The translations under genes were made by a program, and so were the position numbers. This document shows, in pieces, positions 35,826 through 44,145 of a stretch of 64,000 bases of DNA. The stretch spans positions 1 to 64,000 of the forward strand of contig NZ_SMSE01000003.1 in assembly GCF_004354085.1 (NCBI RefSeq). The letters are read 5' to 3'. Within the stretch, counting starts at the first letter, position 1, and each line of letters begins with the position of its first letter. The stretch comes from Seongchinamella unica. Its GTDB lineage: Bacteria > Pseudomonadota > Gammaproteobacteria > Pseudomonadales > Halieaceae. Below the pieces are notes generated by a model. It searched no databases, had not been told where the DNA came from, and saw only the letters and a program-made list of their open reading frames with translations.

Positions 35826-36838
35826 TGAAAACGACCCGCCGTATACCAGTTCACCTCACGGGAATGCTGCGCCACCTGATCGACGACATCGAGCGTCAGG
35901 GCGAACAGCGCCATTCGCACGAGCACACCATTGTCGGTCTGGCGGAAAATGGCGAGATTGGGATTATCATTGAGGTCGTCATCCAGCTCCCTGGCATTGT
36001 CACGGGAATCCCTGGGCAGCGGATGCATGATGACCGTATTGGGCTCGCAATGGGCGGTATAGACGCTCTGGTTGAGGCGGAATCGACCGCGGTACAGGTC
36101 CGCCTCTTCCTGGGAATTGAAACGCTCTTCCTGAATACGGGTGGAGTACACAATGTCGACGTGAGCGATGCTTTCCTCGAGTGCCTCGGATTCCTCCACC
36201 TGCAGCCCGGCATTGCGCATCTGTTCGACGATCTCTCCGGGCATACGCAGCTCTTGCGGACTGACCAGCCTGACCTGTACCTCTCGATACAGGGACAACA
36301 ACTTGCACAGCGAATGCACGGTGCGTCCATAGCGCAGGTCACCGACCATGGCGATTCGCAACCTGTCGATTTCCCGGCCCTGGCCGGCGAGTTCCTTCTT
36401 GATAGTGTACAGGTCCAACAAGGCCTGACTGGGGTGCTCGTTGCTGCCGTCACCGCCGTTCAGGACCGGCACCCGACTGGCTGCGGCAAACTCAGCCACC
36501 GAGCCGGCTTGCGGGTGGCGCATGACAATGGCATCGGAATAGCCGCTGAGAACACGGGCAGTGTCGTACAGCGATTCGCCCTTGGCGATGGCGGAGGACT
36601 CAAAGCCGGTAGTCTCCCGCACCTCGCCGCCAAGCAGGTTGAAGGCACTGCCGAAACTGACCCGGGTTCGGGTGCTGGGTTCGAAGAACATATTGCCCAG
36701 AATAGCGCCGTCGAGCACCTTGGTGACCCGTTTGCGCTGGGCGTAGGGCTCCATCTGATCGGCAACGGAGAAAACGCGCTCCACGTCGTTGCGCTCAAAC
36801 TGCTGGATTGACAGGATATGGCTTCCGGCAAATTCCAC
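35822..36838 (-). CDS. pyrB: Aspartate carbamoyltransferase
   Basis: PyrB makes N-carbamoylaspartate, the committed step of pyrimidine synthesis. The GTG at 36838 (GGAG nine bases upstream) gives 338 residues. The carbamoyl phosphate motif is FFEPSTRTRVSFG and the aspartate-side motif NEHPSQALLDLYT. No pyrI regulatory gene and no pyrC-like pseudo-dihydroorotase gene is adjacent. The frame is open another 128 codons upstream through intergenic repeat sequence, which was rejected. It heads the nudF-murJ-ribF-ileS block. Confidence 0.93.
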   Translation of the reverse strand: MEFAGSHILSIQQFERNDVERVFSVADQMEPYAQRKRVTKVLDGAILGNMFFEPSTRTRVSFGSAFNLLGGEVRETTGFESSAIAKGESLYDTARVLSGYSDAIVMRHPQAGSVAEFAAASRVPVLNGGDGSNEHPSQALLDLYTIKKELAGQGREIDRLRIAMVGDLRYGRTVHSLCKLLSLYREVQVRLVSPQELRMPGEIVEQMRNAGLQVEESEALEESIAHVDIVYSTRIQEERFNSQEEADLYRGRFRLNQSVYTAHCEPNTVIMHPLPRDSRDNARELDDDLNDNPNLAIFRQTDNGVLVRMALFALTLDVVDQVAQHSREVNWYTAGRFQ

Positions 36839-36943
36839 GCTTGGTGACTCCAGGCTCTGATGAACTTCGGGGATTATACGGTCAGGGGTGACGGGGGGCC
36901 ATGTGCTTAATACCGAATCACCGCCACCCGACCCAAGCCGAGT

Positions 36944-36968
36944 GATTCCGGCGAAGTCCGGGATCCAC
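36944..36968. repeat. Dispersed palindromic repeat upstream of pyrB
   Basis: A copy of the GATTCCGGCGAA...CCGGGATCCA palindrome lies between the sbcB stop and pyrB start. It belongs to the same family as the other palindromic repeats in this window. A chance ORF through it gives the peptide WIPDFAGIT, a familiar sign of this repeat in translated databases. Confidence 0.65.
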
Positions 36969-37050
36969 CTGTGACGGGCCCGGCCCGCTGAACCGGGTCG
37001 GCGCGGTAATGACGAATTCCGCCGGGTGCAGAACGCCCCGGAGTGGAAGC

Positions 37051-38505
37051 CTAAACCAGCAAACTGTCGCTGTACTCCAGCAACCGTTCCATCAGTTCGC
37101 ACTGGGGCAGGCTCAGCTCCCCGGATTCCACCAGGGCCTGGATAAGTTCCTGGTATTCCTCCATGCAGATACTGGCGCCCGCATCGGGTTCGGTCAGACG
37201 GTGGAAACGAAATTCCTCCCACCGCTTCCGCTCCTCCGGGCTGAGGCTGTCCGGGTAATTGCGCGCCCGGTAACGGAACAGCATCTCCGGAAGGCGATCG
37301 TCAGCGAAGGGAAACGTGGCAGTCGCCAGTTCTTCGGGGGTGCACTGGCGCACCTCGTCCATCAAGCGCTTATCGGCGTCAGAAAAGAAACCGCCGCTGT
37401 AAAGCATGCGATCCGGGTCGCTGACCTGAGCAAAGTTTCGCCCGGCATAAACGGCCTGCAACTTGCCGGTGAACGCCGCGGGATCGCGCTGCCGATACTC
37501 TCGCAGGGCGGCCAGGTGAGCGCGACACTGGTCGCCGGAAATACCAAGGCGAGCTGCTGTGTCCGGGTCTGCCATCCTGGCGGTTACCAGGATCGGGCAT
37601 TTATTGATGTGTACGGACTTCAGCCCGGGGCGTTCAACCCCCTCGGGCAACTCCTCTGTGCGGGTGTAGAGCAAATCACGTAGCTGCTCGGGGGAGGACT
37701 GCACCAACACCGCGGGGTCTGCCATCAGGTCGTAGCAGATGACCTCATTTTTGTTCTTCGGGTGCATCGCCAGCGGCACGATGAGTGCAATGTTATGCCG
37801 CAGGGCACCGAACATGCCGGACACGTGCAGCACCGGCTTCATGCTGTCCAGGTCCAGCAGTGATGACACCGAGTGCTTGTCACGGTGGCGCAGGACGTAA
37901 TCGTAGAGCCGTGGCTGCCTGTCCTTTATCAGTCGGGCCATGGCAATGGTGGCATGCACGTCCGACAGCGCATCGTGGGCCGCCTCGTGGGCTATGCCAT
38001 TGGCCGCGGTGAGATCTTCCAGGCGGAAACTCGGAAGTCCGTCTTCCCGCAGTGGCCATTCAATCCCTTCAGGCCGAAGCGCGTAACAGGCCCGCACCAT
38101 GTCGATAATGTCCCAGCGGGAATTGCCGTTCTGCCACTCGCGGGCATAGGGATCGCAAAAATTGCGGTATAGCGTGTAGCGGGTAACTTCATCATCGAAG
38201 CGCAGAGAGTTGTAACCGACGCCACAGGTTCCCGGGGCGGCCAGCTCCTGGTGGATCTGGCGAATAAACTCAGCCTCCGGCACACCCTGCTCCAGCGCCA
38301 GCTGGGGCGTGATACCGGTGACGAGGCAGGCCTGCGGCTGGGGTAGAAAATCTCCCGCGGGGCGGGAGAATATCACCAGTGGCTCACCCACGGGGTTCAG
38401 CTCGGCATCGGTGCGCAACCCGGCAAACTGCACCGGGCGGTCACGGGACGGGTCGGCGCCGAAAGTCTCGTAGTCGTGCCAGTAAAACGTCGCGTCCCTA
38501 GACAA
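37051..38505 (-). CDS. sbcB: Exodeoxyribonuclease I
   Basis: ExoI degrades single-stranded DNA 3' to 5' in mismatch repair and recombination. The product from the TTG at 38505 is 484 residues (E. coli 475). It begins with the DEDDh exonuclease motif FYWHDYETFGADP; the second conserved acidic block is in YNSLRFDDEV and the third around EAAHDALSDVHATI. The start is uncertain: it is a TTG overlapping the fumA stop by eight bases, with a weak ribosome site. It is co-directional with and downstream of fumA. Confidence 0.92.
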   Translation of the reverse strand: MSRDATFYWHDYETFGADPSRDRPVQFAGLRTDAELNPVGEPLVIFSRPAGDFLPQPQACLVTGITPQLALEQGVPEAEFIRQIHQELAAPGTCGVGYNSLRFDDEVTRYTLYRNFCDPYAREWQNGNSRWDIIDMVRACYALRPEGIEWPLREDGLPSFRLEDLTAANGIAHEAAHDALSDVHATIAMARLIKDRQPRLYDYVLRHRDKHSVSSLLDLDSMKPVLHVSGMFGALRHNIALIVPLAMHPKNKNEVICYDLMADPAVLVQSSPEQLRDLLYTRTEELPEGVERPGLKSVHINKCPILVTARMADPDTAARLGISGDQCRAHLAALREYRQRDPAAFTGKLQAVYAGRNFAQVSDPDRMLYSGGFFSDADKRLMDEVRQCTPEELATATFPFADDRLPEMLFRYRARNYPDSLSPEERKRWEEFRFHRLTEPDAGASICMEEYQELIQALVESGELSLPQCELMERLLEYSDSLLV

Positions 38506-40021
38506 CGTCCAGGGCCTGCTCTTCGATCTTCGCCTGCCAGATTTTCGGACCGACCTCGTGCACGGAAACACCCTCGGCATCCACCGCCACACTCACCGGC
38601 ATATCTTTCACCTCGAACTCATAGATGGCCTCCATGCCCAACTCCGGGAAAGCGACAACTTTTGCCGACGTAATGGCCTTTGACACCAGGTACGCGGCCC
38701 CGCCCACGGCCATGAGGTACACCGCCTTGTGCTTCTTGATCGCCTCTATGCCCGCCGGACCGCGTTCGGCCTTGCCGATCATGCCCAGCAGGCCGGTTTT
38801 CTCGACAATAAAGTCGGTGAACTTGTCCATTCGCGTGGAGGTGGTGGGGCCAGCTGGTCCGACCACCTCATCGCGCACCGGATCCACGGGACCCACGTAG
38901 TAAATAAACCGGCCCTTGAGGTCGACTTCCGGGGGCAGTCCCTCGCCGGACTCAATCAATTCCTTCATTTTCTTGTGGGCCGCGTCCCGCCCGGTCAGCA
39001 TCTTGCCCGACAGCAGCAGGGTGTCGCCCGGCTTCCACTGGGCTGCCTCTTCCGGGGTGACGGTGTCGAGGTTCACCCGGCGAACCCCCTCCCCCACTTC
39101 CCAGGTAATATCCGGCCAGTCGTCCAGGCTGGGGGGTGTCTGCAGCGCGGGGCCGGATCCATCCAGCACAAAGTGGGCGTGACGGGTGGCGGCACAGTTG
39201 GGAATCATGCACACCGGCAGGGATGCCGCATGGGTCGGATAGTCATGGATCTTGACGTCCATTACGGTGGTCAACCCACCCAGGCCCTGGGCGCCAATAC
39301 CCAGTTTGTTGACCTTCTCCATGATCTCCAGGCGCAGTTCTTCCACCCGGTTGGAGGGGCCCCGCTCGCGCAGCTCGTGAATATCGATCGGCTCCATCAG
39401 GGATTCCTTGGCCATGACCGCCGCCTTTTCAGCGGTACCGCCAATGCCTATGCCCAGCATCCCCGGGGGACACCAGCCGGCGCCCATGGTGGGCACGGTC
39501 TTGACCACCCAGTCGACGATACTGTCGGAGGGATTGAGCATTGCCATCTTGGATTTGTTTTCTGAACCGCCGCCCTTGGCGGCGACCTGCACATCCACAG
39601 TATCGCCCTCCACGACCTCCATATGGATCACCGCAGGGGTGTTGTCCTTGGTGTTTTTCCGGGCACCGGCGGGATCTTCAAGGATGGAAGCGCGCAATAC
39701 GTTGTCGGGGTGCAGGTAGGCCCGGCGCACGCCTTCATTGACCATATCCGCAACCGACATCTCGGCCTCCCACTGCACCTCCATACCGATTTTCAGGAAG
39801 ACGGTAACAATACCGGTGTCCTGGCAAATGGGCCGCTTGCCCTCGGCACACATGCGCGAATTGATCAGGATCTGTGCCATGGCATCTTTGGCGGCGGGAT
39901 TTTGCTCCTTTTGCCAGGCCTCATGCACCGCGTCGACAAAGTCCTTGGGGTGGTAATAGGAGATGAATTGCAGGGCGTCGGCGACGCTATCGATGAAATC
40001 GTCCTGACGAATGACGGTCAT
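38498..40021 (-). CDS. fumA: Class I fumarate hydratase (iron-sulfur)
   Basis: The enzyme interconverts fumarate and malate in the TCA cycle using an oxygen-sensitive [4Fe-4S] cluster. The 507-residue single chain fuses the alpha (about 1-300) and beta (about 320-507) domains. Candidate cluster cysteines lie in RPICQDTGIV, MIPNCAATRH and the GAGWCPPGML motif. A promoter is proposed upstream. The tail overlaps the start of sbcB. Confidence 0.94.
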   Translation of the reverse strand: MTVIRQDDFIDSVADALQFISYYHPKDFVDAVHEAWQKEQNPAAKDAMAQILINSRMCAEGKRPICQDTGIVTVFLKIGMEVQWEAEMSVADMVNEGVRRAYLHPDNVLRASILEDPAGARKNTKDNTPAVIHMEVVEGDTVDVQVAAKGGGSENKSKMAMLNPSDSIVDWVVKTVPTMGAGWCPPGMLGIGIGGTAEKAAVMAKESLMEPIDIHELRERGPSNRVEELRLEIMEKVNKLGIGAQGLGGLTTVMDVKIHDYPTHAASLPVCMIPNCAATRHAHFVLDGSGPALQTPPSLDDWPDITWEVGEGVRRVNLDTVTPEEAAQWKPGDTLLLSGKMLTGRDAAHKKMKELIESGEGLPPEVDLKGRFIYYVGPVDPVRDEVVGPAGPTTSTRMDKFTDFIVEKTGLLGMIGKAERGPAGIEAIKKHKAVYLMAVGGAAYLVSKAITSAKVVAFPELGMEAIYEFEVKDMPVSVAVDAEGVSVHEVGPKIWQAKIEEQALDVV

Positions 40022-40063
40022 GGCGGGTGTCCTTCACTATGGCGGGGTTAAAACGCGGCCAGT

Positions 40064-40091
40064 ATTGTACACCGCTGGTTCGGTGGTGAAA
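40064..40091 (-). promoter_or_regulatory. Candidate fumA promoter
   Basis: On the minus strand TACAAT (40064-40069) lies 16 bp from TTTCAC (40086-40091). The -10 is good and the -35 weak. It is about 45 bp before the fumA ATG. Confidence 0.4.
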
Positions 40092-40131
40092 GCCCTTCTG
40101 GCACTGGGTATGGATTCGGTTTGGACAGGCC

Positions 40132-40252
40132 GGCGCCAGCGGCTGTGTGTCCCCCCAGAAAAACGCCAAAAAGCGTACATCCCTGTACAGGCTTGGCTTC
40201 GGCCATCCATGGCCTCAGACATTTTCTGTGGGGACACACAGCCCCTGACGCC
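40132..40252 (+). repeat. Hairpin-core repeat element, copy C
   Basis: Arms of 31 nt at 40132-40162 and 40222-40252 match at 28 positions as inverted repeats, including GGCTGTGTGTCCCC and GGGGACACACAGCC. The 59-bp centre is the best copy of the core. It holds two perfect small hairpins, GTACA-TCCC-TGTAC and GGCCAT-CC-ATGGCC, separated by AGGCTTGGCTTC. It lies between fumA and the coiled-coil gene; no gene is seen in 40022-40389. Short ORFs through the core are likely spurious. Confidence 0.85.
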
Positions 40253-40389
40253 TGGATCGTCATCGGATACAAAAATCGGCTTTTTATTTGATGGAGCGCC
40301 ACTTCTAAGTCACGACTGAGAGAGGCGCTGGGAGTGGACATCTCCTGCACGGGGCTTCGGCTGCCAGGGCCGCCGGGTCAAAAAAGAAT

Positions 40390-41169
40390 CTACGGGCTGC
40401 TAATCTGCAAAACCCGAACAGCCGCCTCCAGGTCATTGATGCTGGCCAGCACCTGACGACGGAAAGCGTCGGTGGCCCGCAGGCCCTCTTCGTTCGATTT
40501 CACCTGGCGGTTGAGCTTGGCCAGGTCGAGATTAATGCGGTTGAGGGTGTCAGCAACGCGCTCGACCTCGGCCTGGTTGGATTTGGCACTGGACATCAGG
40601 CGCGACAGGTCACCGGACACGTTCTTCAGCTTGGCCAGGTCCCCTGCGGCACTATCCACCCTGGACTTCAGCGAGCCAAGCGCTTTCTCGTTAGCGGCAA
40701 TCTTGCTGCCATGGGATTTGCTGGCCGCTTCCAGCGTACCCAGGCGCTCCTTGGACTTTTTCCAGACATTGTCCCAAAGTTTGCGCACTTCTGAATCCAG
40801 CTCGCGGATCTTGGCCGCCTGGACCGCCGCGTTCTGGCTCATGCCTTCATCGGTGTCCGACAGGCGCGCTTCCAGATCGGCAATACGGGTCTCATAGGCC
40901 TCCAGCTCAGCACCGGTTTGCTTCATCTGCTCCTGCAGTTGCCAGGCCCAGGCGCAGGCCACCGCCGCAACCACCAGGGAAACGGTAATCAACAGGCGAC
41001 TGAGCACGCCGGCACCGCCTTTGGGGGCCGGGCCCCGGGGGCCGCCGTTACTCCCGCCTCTTTTGCCCTTGCCCCGTGAGGCACCAGCGCTCGGCGTCTG
41101 TACCAGGGTGTAATCGCGATCGCGCGAGGGAACGATAGAGGGAATACTGTCTAAATCGTCTTTTGACAT
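40390..41169 (-). CDS. Uncharacterised single-pass membrane protein with coiled coil
   Basis: The family was not recognised. The 259-residue product has a Gly/Lys/Arg/Pro-rich cytoplasmic N-terminus (about 1-53), one membrane segment, VLSRLLITVSLVVAAVACAW (about 54-73), and a long periplasmic alpha-helical region (about 75-255) full of heptad-like repeats (for example LEAYETRIADLEARLSDTD and LKSRVDSAAGDLAKLKNV). There are no cysteines in the predicted periplasmic part. The architecture resembles envelope or division-associated coiled-coil proteins. It is downstream of tsf on the same strand, beyond a terminator. Confidence 0.8.
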   Translation of the reverse strand: MSKDDLDSIPSIVPSRDRDYTLVQTPSAGASRGKGKRGGSNGGPRGPAPKGGAGVLSRLLITVSLVVAAVACAWAWQLQEQMKQTGAELEAYETRIADLEARLSDTDEGMSQNAAVQAAKIRELDSEVRKLWDNVWKKSKERLGTLEAASKSHGSKIAANEKALGSLKSRVDSAAGDLAKLKNVSGDLSRLMSSAKSNQAEVERVADTLNRINLDLAKLNRQVKSNEEGLRATDAFRRQVLASINDLEAAVRVLQISSP

Positions 41170-41257
41170 GGAAATACTAATGATCCGCAGAAGTGAGGCA
41201 ATTATACATAGGACGCCGGCCAGCCCAATAGATTCAACCTGAAAAGCAGGGTTTTCG

Positions 41258-41287
41258 GAAAAACAAAACGGGGCCGAAGCCCCGTTT
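41258..41287 (-). terminator. Intrinsic terminator after tsf
   Basis: On the minus strand AAACGGGGC (complement of 41279-41287) pairs with GCCCCGTTT (complement of 41266-41274) around a TTCG tetraloop, followed by TGTTTTTCC. It starts about 24 bp after the tsf stop and ends the rpsB-tsf unit. Confidence 0.85.
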
Positions 41288-41311
41288 CAGTCACCATGCA
41301 ATGGTTCAGTC

Positions 41312-42169
41312 CTAGCCGTTCAGCTGGGCTGCCACCTCGTCGGCAAAATCGATCTTCTCGACCTCAATGCCTTCGCCCACTTCAAAACGGACGAATGAAG
41401 CAACTTCGGCACCGGCAGCAGACACCAGTTTGCCCACAGTCACGTCCGGATCCTTGACAAATGCCTGCTCTACCAGTGAGTTCTCGGACAGGAACTTCTT
41501 CACCCGGCCGCCGATCATCTTCTCGATGATTTCCGGGGGCTTGCCTGACTCGGCCGCCTGGGCGGTGTAGATCTCCTTCTCCTTGGCAACCACGTCTTCG
41601 GGCATATCAGCCGGAGACACCACCTGCGGGTTAACCGCAGCAACGTGCATGGCGACGTCCTTGGCCAGGTCCTGGTCACCGCCCTTGAGCTCTACCAGTA
41701 CCGCGATGCGGTTATTGCCGTGAACATAGGCGCCAACAACACCGGCGTCTGCGTTCACCAGCTCGATGCGGCGTACGCCGATGTTCTCGCCGATCTTCTG
41801 GACCAGGGCTTCGCGGGCAGACTCCAGCTCACCCTCCATCAGGGCGGCGACATCGGTCTGCTTGTCGGCGAAAGCCGCGTCAGCAACCTTGCTGGTGAAG
41901 GCCAGGAAATTGTCGTCGCGGGCCACGAAATCGGTCTCGGAGTTTACCTCGACCACAATACCGTAGCTGCCATCTTCGGCGAGGCGAGTCACGACCACGC
42001 CATCGGCGGCGGTGCGACCGGCCTTCTTGGCGGCCTTCATGCCGCTGGACTTACGCAGCTCTTCAATCGCCTTCTCGACATCGCCTTCGGCGGCGGCAAG
42101 CGCTTTTTTGCACTCCAGCAGGCCCAGGCCGGTGCGCTCTCGTAATTCTTTAACCAGTTTTGCTGACAT
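41312..42169 (-). CDS. tsf: Translation elongation factor Ts
   Basis: EF-Ts recycles EF-Tu from GDP to GTP. From [20 protein letters not shown] it is 285 residues. The conserved [10 protein letters not shown] motif is near residue 80. The start at 42169 has AGGAGGA about seven bases upstream. An upstream in-frame ATG 75 bases earlier lies in the intercistronic hairpin region and was rejected. It is downstream of rpsB, the universal order. Confidence 0.97.
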   Translation of the reverse strand: MSAKLVKELRERTGLGLLECKKALAAAEGDVEKAIEELRKSSGMKAAKKAGRTAADGVVVTRLAEDGSYGIVVEVNSETDFVARDDNFLAFTSKVADAAFADKQTDVAALMEGELESAREALVQKIGENIGVRRIELVNADAGVVGAYVHGNNRIAVLVELKGGDQDLAKDVAMHVAAVNPQVVSPADMPEDVVAKEKEIYTAQAAESGKPPEIIEKMIGGRVKKFLSENSLVEQAFVKDPDVTVGKLVSAAGAEVASFVRFEVGEGIEVEKIDFADEVAAQLNG

Positions 42170-42231
42170 TACTGTCCTCCTGTGCAATCCCGGACCTTGG
42201 CTTCCGGGAAGGCGGCTCTTGAATATAGAAA

Positions 42232-42254
42232 CCCCGGTCGCCATGGCGCCGGGG
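42232..42254 (-). terminator. Intercistronic hairpin between rpsB and tsf
   Basis: CCCCGG and CCGGGG (six-base arms) enclose an 11-base centre that itself holds CGCCATGGCG. On the minus strand TTTCTATATT follows. It could be a partial attenuator lowering tsf expression relative to rpsB, or an RNA-processing stem. The 134-bp gap holds no gene. Confidence 0.5.
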
Positions 42255-42303
42255 ATCGATTGGGGTCCTGGTGCCGCAAAGAATGGGGCACCGGGAAAGT
42301 TAC

Positions 42304-43065
42304 TTACTCGGCAGCAGCTTCTTCAGCAGCAGGCTCGGCAGCTTCCTCGACGAACTCGTCCTTGGCTGCGGCGACCTCGCCTGCTTCCGCCTTGCCCGCC
42401 AGGCAAGCGTCGGCAACGGCGGTCACGTACAGCTTGATGGCGCGAATGGCGTCATCGTTACCGGGGATAACGTAGTCTACGCCGTCGGGATCGGAGTTGG
42501 TGTCAACGACACCAATCACGGGAATGCCCAGCTTGTTCGCCTCAGTGATCGCGATACGCTCATGGTCAACGTCAACCACGAACAAGGCGTCGGGCAGACC
42601 GCCCATGTCCTTGATACCGCCGATTGAACGCTCCAGCTTCTCCATGTCGCGAGTACGCATCAGCGCCTCTTTCTTGGTCAGCTTCTCAAACGTGCCGTCG
42701 GCCTGCTGGGCTTCCAGCTCGCGGTAGCGCTTGATGGAGGCGCGGATGGTCTTGTAGTTGGTGAGCATGCCGCCCAGCCAGCGGTGGCTGACGTAGGGCA
42801 TTCCGGCGCGCTCGGCCTGCTCCTTGACGATCTTGCTCGCTGCGCGCTTGGTGCCTACGAACAGGATCTTGTTCTTGTTGGCGGCCAGGCGCTTCACCAT
42901 TTCCAGCGCATCGTTGAACGCGGGAACGGTGTACTCGAGGTTGATGATGTGAATCTTGTTACGGGCACCGAAGATGTACTGGTCCATCTTGGGGTTCCAG
43001 TATCGGGTCTGGTGACCGAAGTGGGCGCCTGCCTGCAGCAGGTCGCGCATGCTTACTTGCGACAT
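42304..43065 (-). CDS. rpsB: 30S ribosomal protein S2
   Basis: S2 binds late to the 30S body and bridges to S1. From [20 protein letters not shown] it is 253 residues, with a C-terminal Ala/Glu-rich tail ([14 protein letters not shown]). The ATG at 43065 was chosen because AAAGG lies seven bases upstream; an ATG at 43071 is only one base from it. It is first in the rpsB-tsf operon and divergent from map. Confidence 0.97.
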   Translation of the reverse strand: MSQVSMRDLLQAGAHFGHQTRYWNPKMDQYIFGARNKIHIINLEYTVPAFNDALEMVKRLAANKNKILFVGTKRAASKIVKEQAERAGMPYVSHRWLGGMLTNYKTIRASIKRYRELEAQQADGTFEKLTKKEALMRTRDMEKLERSIGGIKDMGGLPDALFVVDVDHERIAITEANKLGIPVIGVVDTNSDPDGVDYVIPGNDDAIRAIKLYVTAVADACLAGKAEAGEVAAAKDEFVEEAAEPAAEEAAAE

Positions 43066-43102
43066 AGTCATACCTTTGTATTGGGTTAATCCTCCACATA
43101 TC

Positions 43103-43139
43103 CCTGTTCCAAACCTCCGTGGAGGCACCCTGGAACAGG
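43103..43139 (-). promoter_or_regulatory. Leader stem-loop upstream of rpsB (candidate S2 autoregulatory element)
   Basis: A perfect 9-bp inverted repeat, CCTGTTCCA (43103-43111) with TGGAACAGG (43131-43139), encloses a second hairpin, CCTCC-GT-GGAGG (43114-43125). It ends about 37 bases before the rpsB ATG. Gammaproteobacterial rpsB leaders are known to carry a conserved structure that S2 binds to repress rpsB-tsf. Identity with that element is inferred from position and structure. Confidence 0.6.
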
Positions 43140-43217
43140 TGTCGACATGTGTGTGTCATTTAATCTCACTCTCCGCCCAGCCGCCCGAATGGCTTCTGCC
43201 CGGAAAATGAGGCGCGC

Positions 43218-43246
43218 TTTATACCATAAGCGGGCAGTCTGATAAA
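43218..43246 (-). promoter_or_regulatory. Candidate rpsB promoter
   Basis: On the minus strand TATAAA (43218-43223) is 17 bp from TTTATC (43241-43246) and is followed by GCGCGCC. The GC-rich discriminator is typical of stringently controlled ribosomal promoters. A leader of about 145 nt follows. With the leader hairpin this accounts for most of the 309-bp rpsB-map gap. Confidence 0.6.
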
Positions 43247-43374
43247 GGAGAAAATGCCCCCAGTAACGATGGGTGTTACCCGATGCGCGACCATATAAGG
43301 TAGAATGTGCCTCCCCCGGCGCTGCCAGAAACCGCAACATCGGGATTTTTTTATTTAAATTCAATGAGTTGGAC

Positions 43375-44145
43375 ATGGCCGTAACGATTAAGACAGCAGA
43401 TGAAATAGAGAAAATGCGAGCGGCGGGTGCCCTCGCAGCCGAAGTGCTGGAAATGATCGAACCCCATGTCCAGGTGGGCGTAACCACCGGGGAACTGGAC
43501 AGGATCTGCCACGACTACATCACCGCCAAGGGCGCCATTCCGGCCCCACTGAACTACCACGGTTTCCCGCGCTCTATCTGCACTTCCGTCAATGACGTGG
43601 TCTGCCACGGCATTCCGTCAGATACCAAGAAGCTGAAAAGCGGTGACATCATCAACATCGACGTCACGGTCATCAAGGATGGCTATCACGGTGACACCAG
43701 CATCATGGTAGCGGTCGGCGACGTGGCCCCCCACGCCCGGCGACTGGTCCAGGTGACCCAGGAGTGCCTGTACAAGGCTCTGGAGATTGTCCGGCCGGGC
43801 GCGACACTCGGCGACATAGGCGCGGTCATCCAGGCCCACGCAGAAAAGAACTATTACTCAGTGGTGCGGGAATACTGCGGCCACGGCATTGGCAAGGTAT
43901 TTCACGAGGACCCCCAGGTCCTGCACTACGGCAAGAAAGGCGCCGGGCTGGTACTGGAGGAAGGCATGACCTTCACCATCGAGCCAATGATCAACGCCGG
44001 GAAACGCCAGACCAAACTCAATCAGAAGGACGGCTGGACCGTGACCACCCGCGACGGACGCCTGTCGGCCCAGTGGGAGCACACCCTGGGAATCACGGCG
44101 GACGGCTGCGAGATATTTACCCAACGCTCAAGCGAATCTTTCTAG
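43375..44145 (+). CDS. map: Methionine aminopeptidase, type I
   Basis: Map removes the initiator methionine from nascent proteins. The 256-residue product begins MAVTIKTADEIEKMRAAG. Metal ligands are visible in INIDVTVIKDGYHGDTSIM, REYCGHGIG and FTIEPMIN. The start was set at 43375 by homologue length; the frame is open 34 codons upstream. It is divergent from rpsB, and its TAG stop overlaps the GTG of glnD (TAGTG). Confidence 0.96.
   Translation: MAVTIKTADEIEKMRAAGALAAEVLEMIEPHVQVGVTTGELDRICHDYITAKGAIPAPLNYHGFPRSICTSVNDVVCHGIPSDTKKLKSGDIINIDVTVIKDGYHGDTSIMVAVGDVAPHARRLVQVTQECLYKALEIVRPGATLGDIGAVIQAHAEKNYYSVVREYCGHGIGKVFHEDPQVLHYGKKGAGLVLEEGMTFTIEPMINAGKRQTKLNQKDGWTVTTRDGRLSAQWEHTLGITADGCEIFTQRSSESF

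Noticed and set aside
36839-37222. N-terminal extension of pyrB by 128 codons
   Set aside because: It crosses an intergenic palindromic repeat, has no similarity to the family, and the GTG at 36838 has a good ribosome site and gives the expected length.
40037-40350. Short open frames of 60-102 codons over the copy C element
   Set aside because: Several frames on both strands are open because of palindromic sequence. The translated core recurs in copy D with unrelated flanks, so it is a repeat and not a gene.
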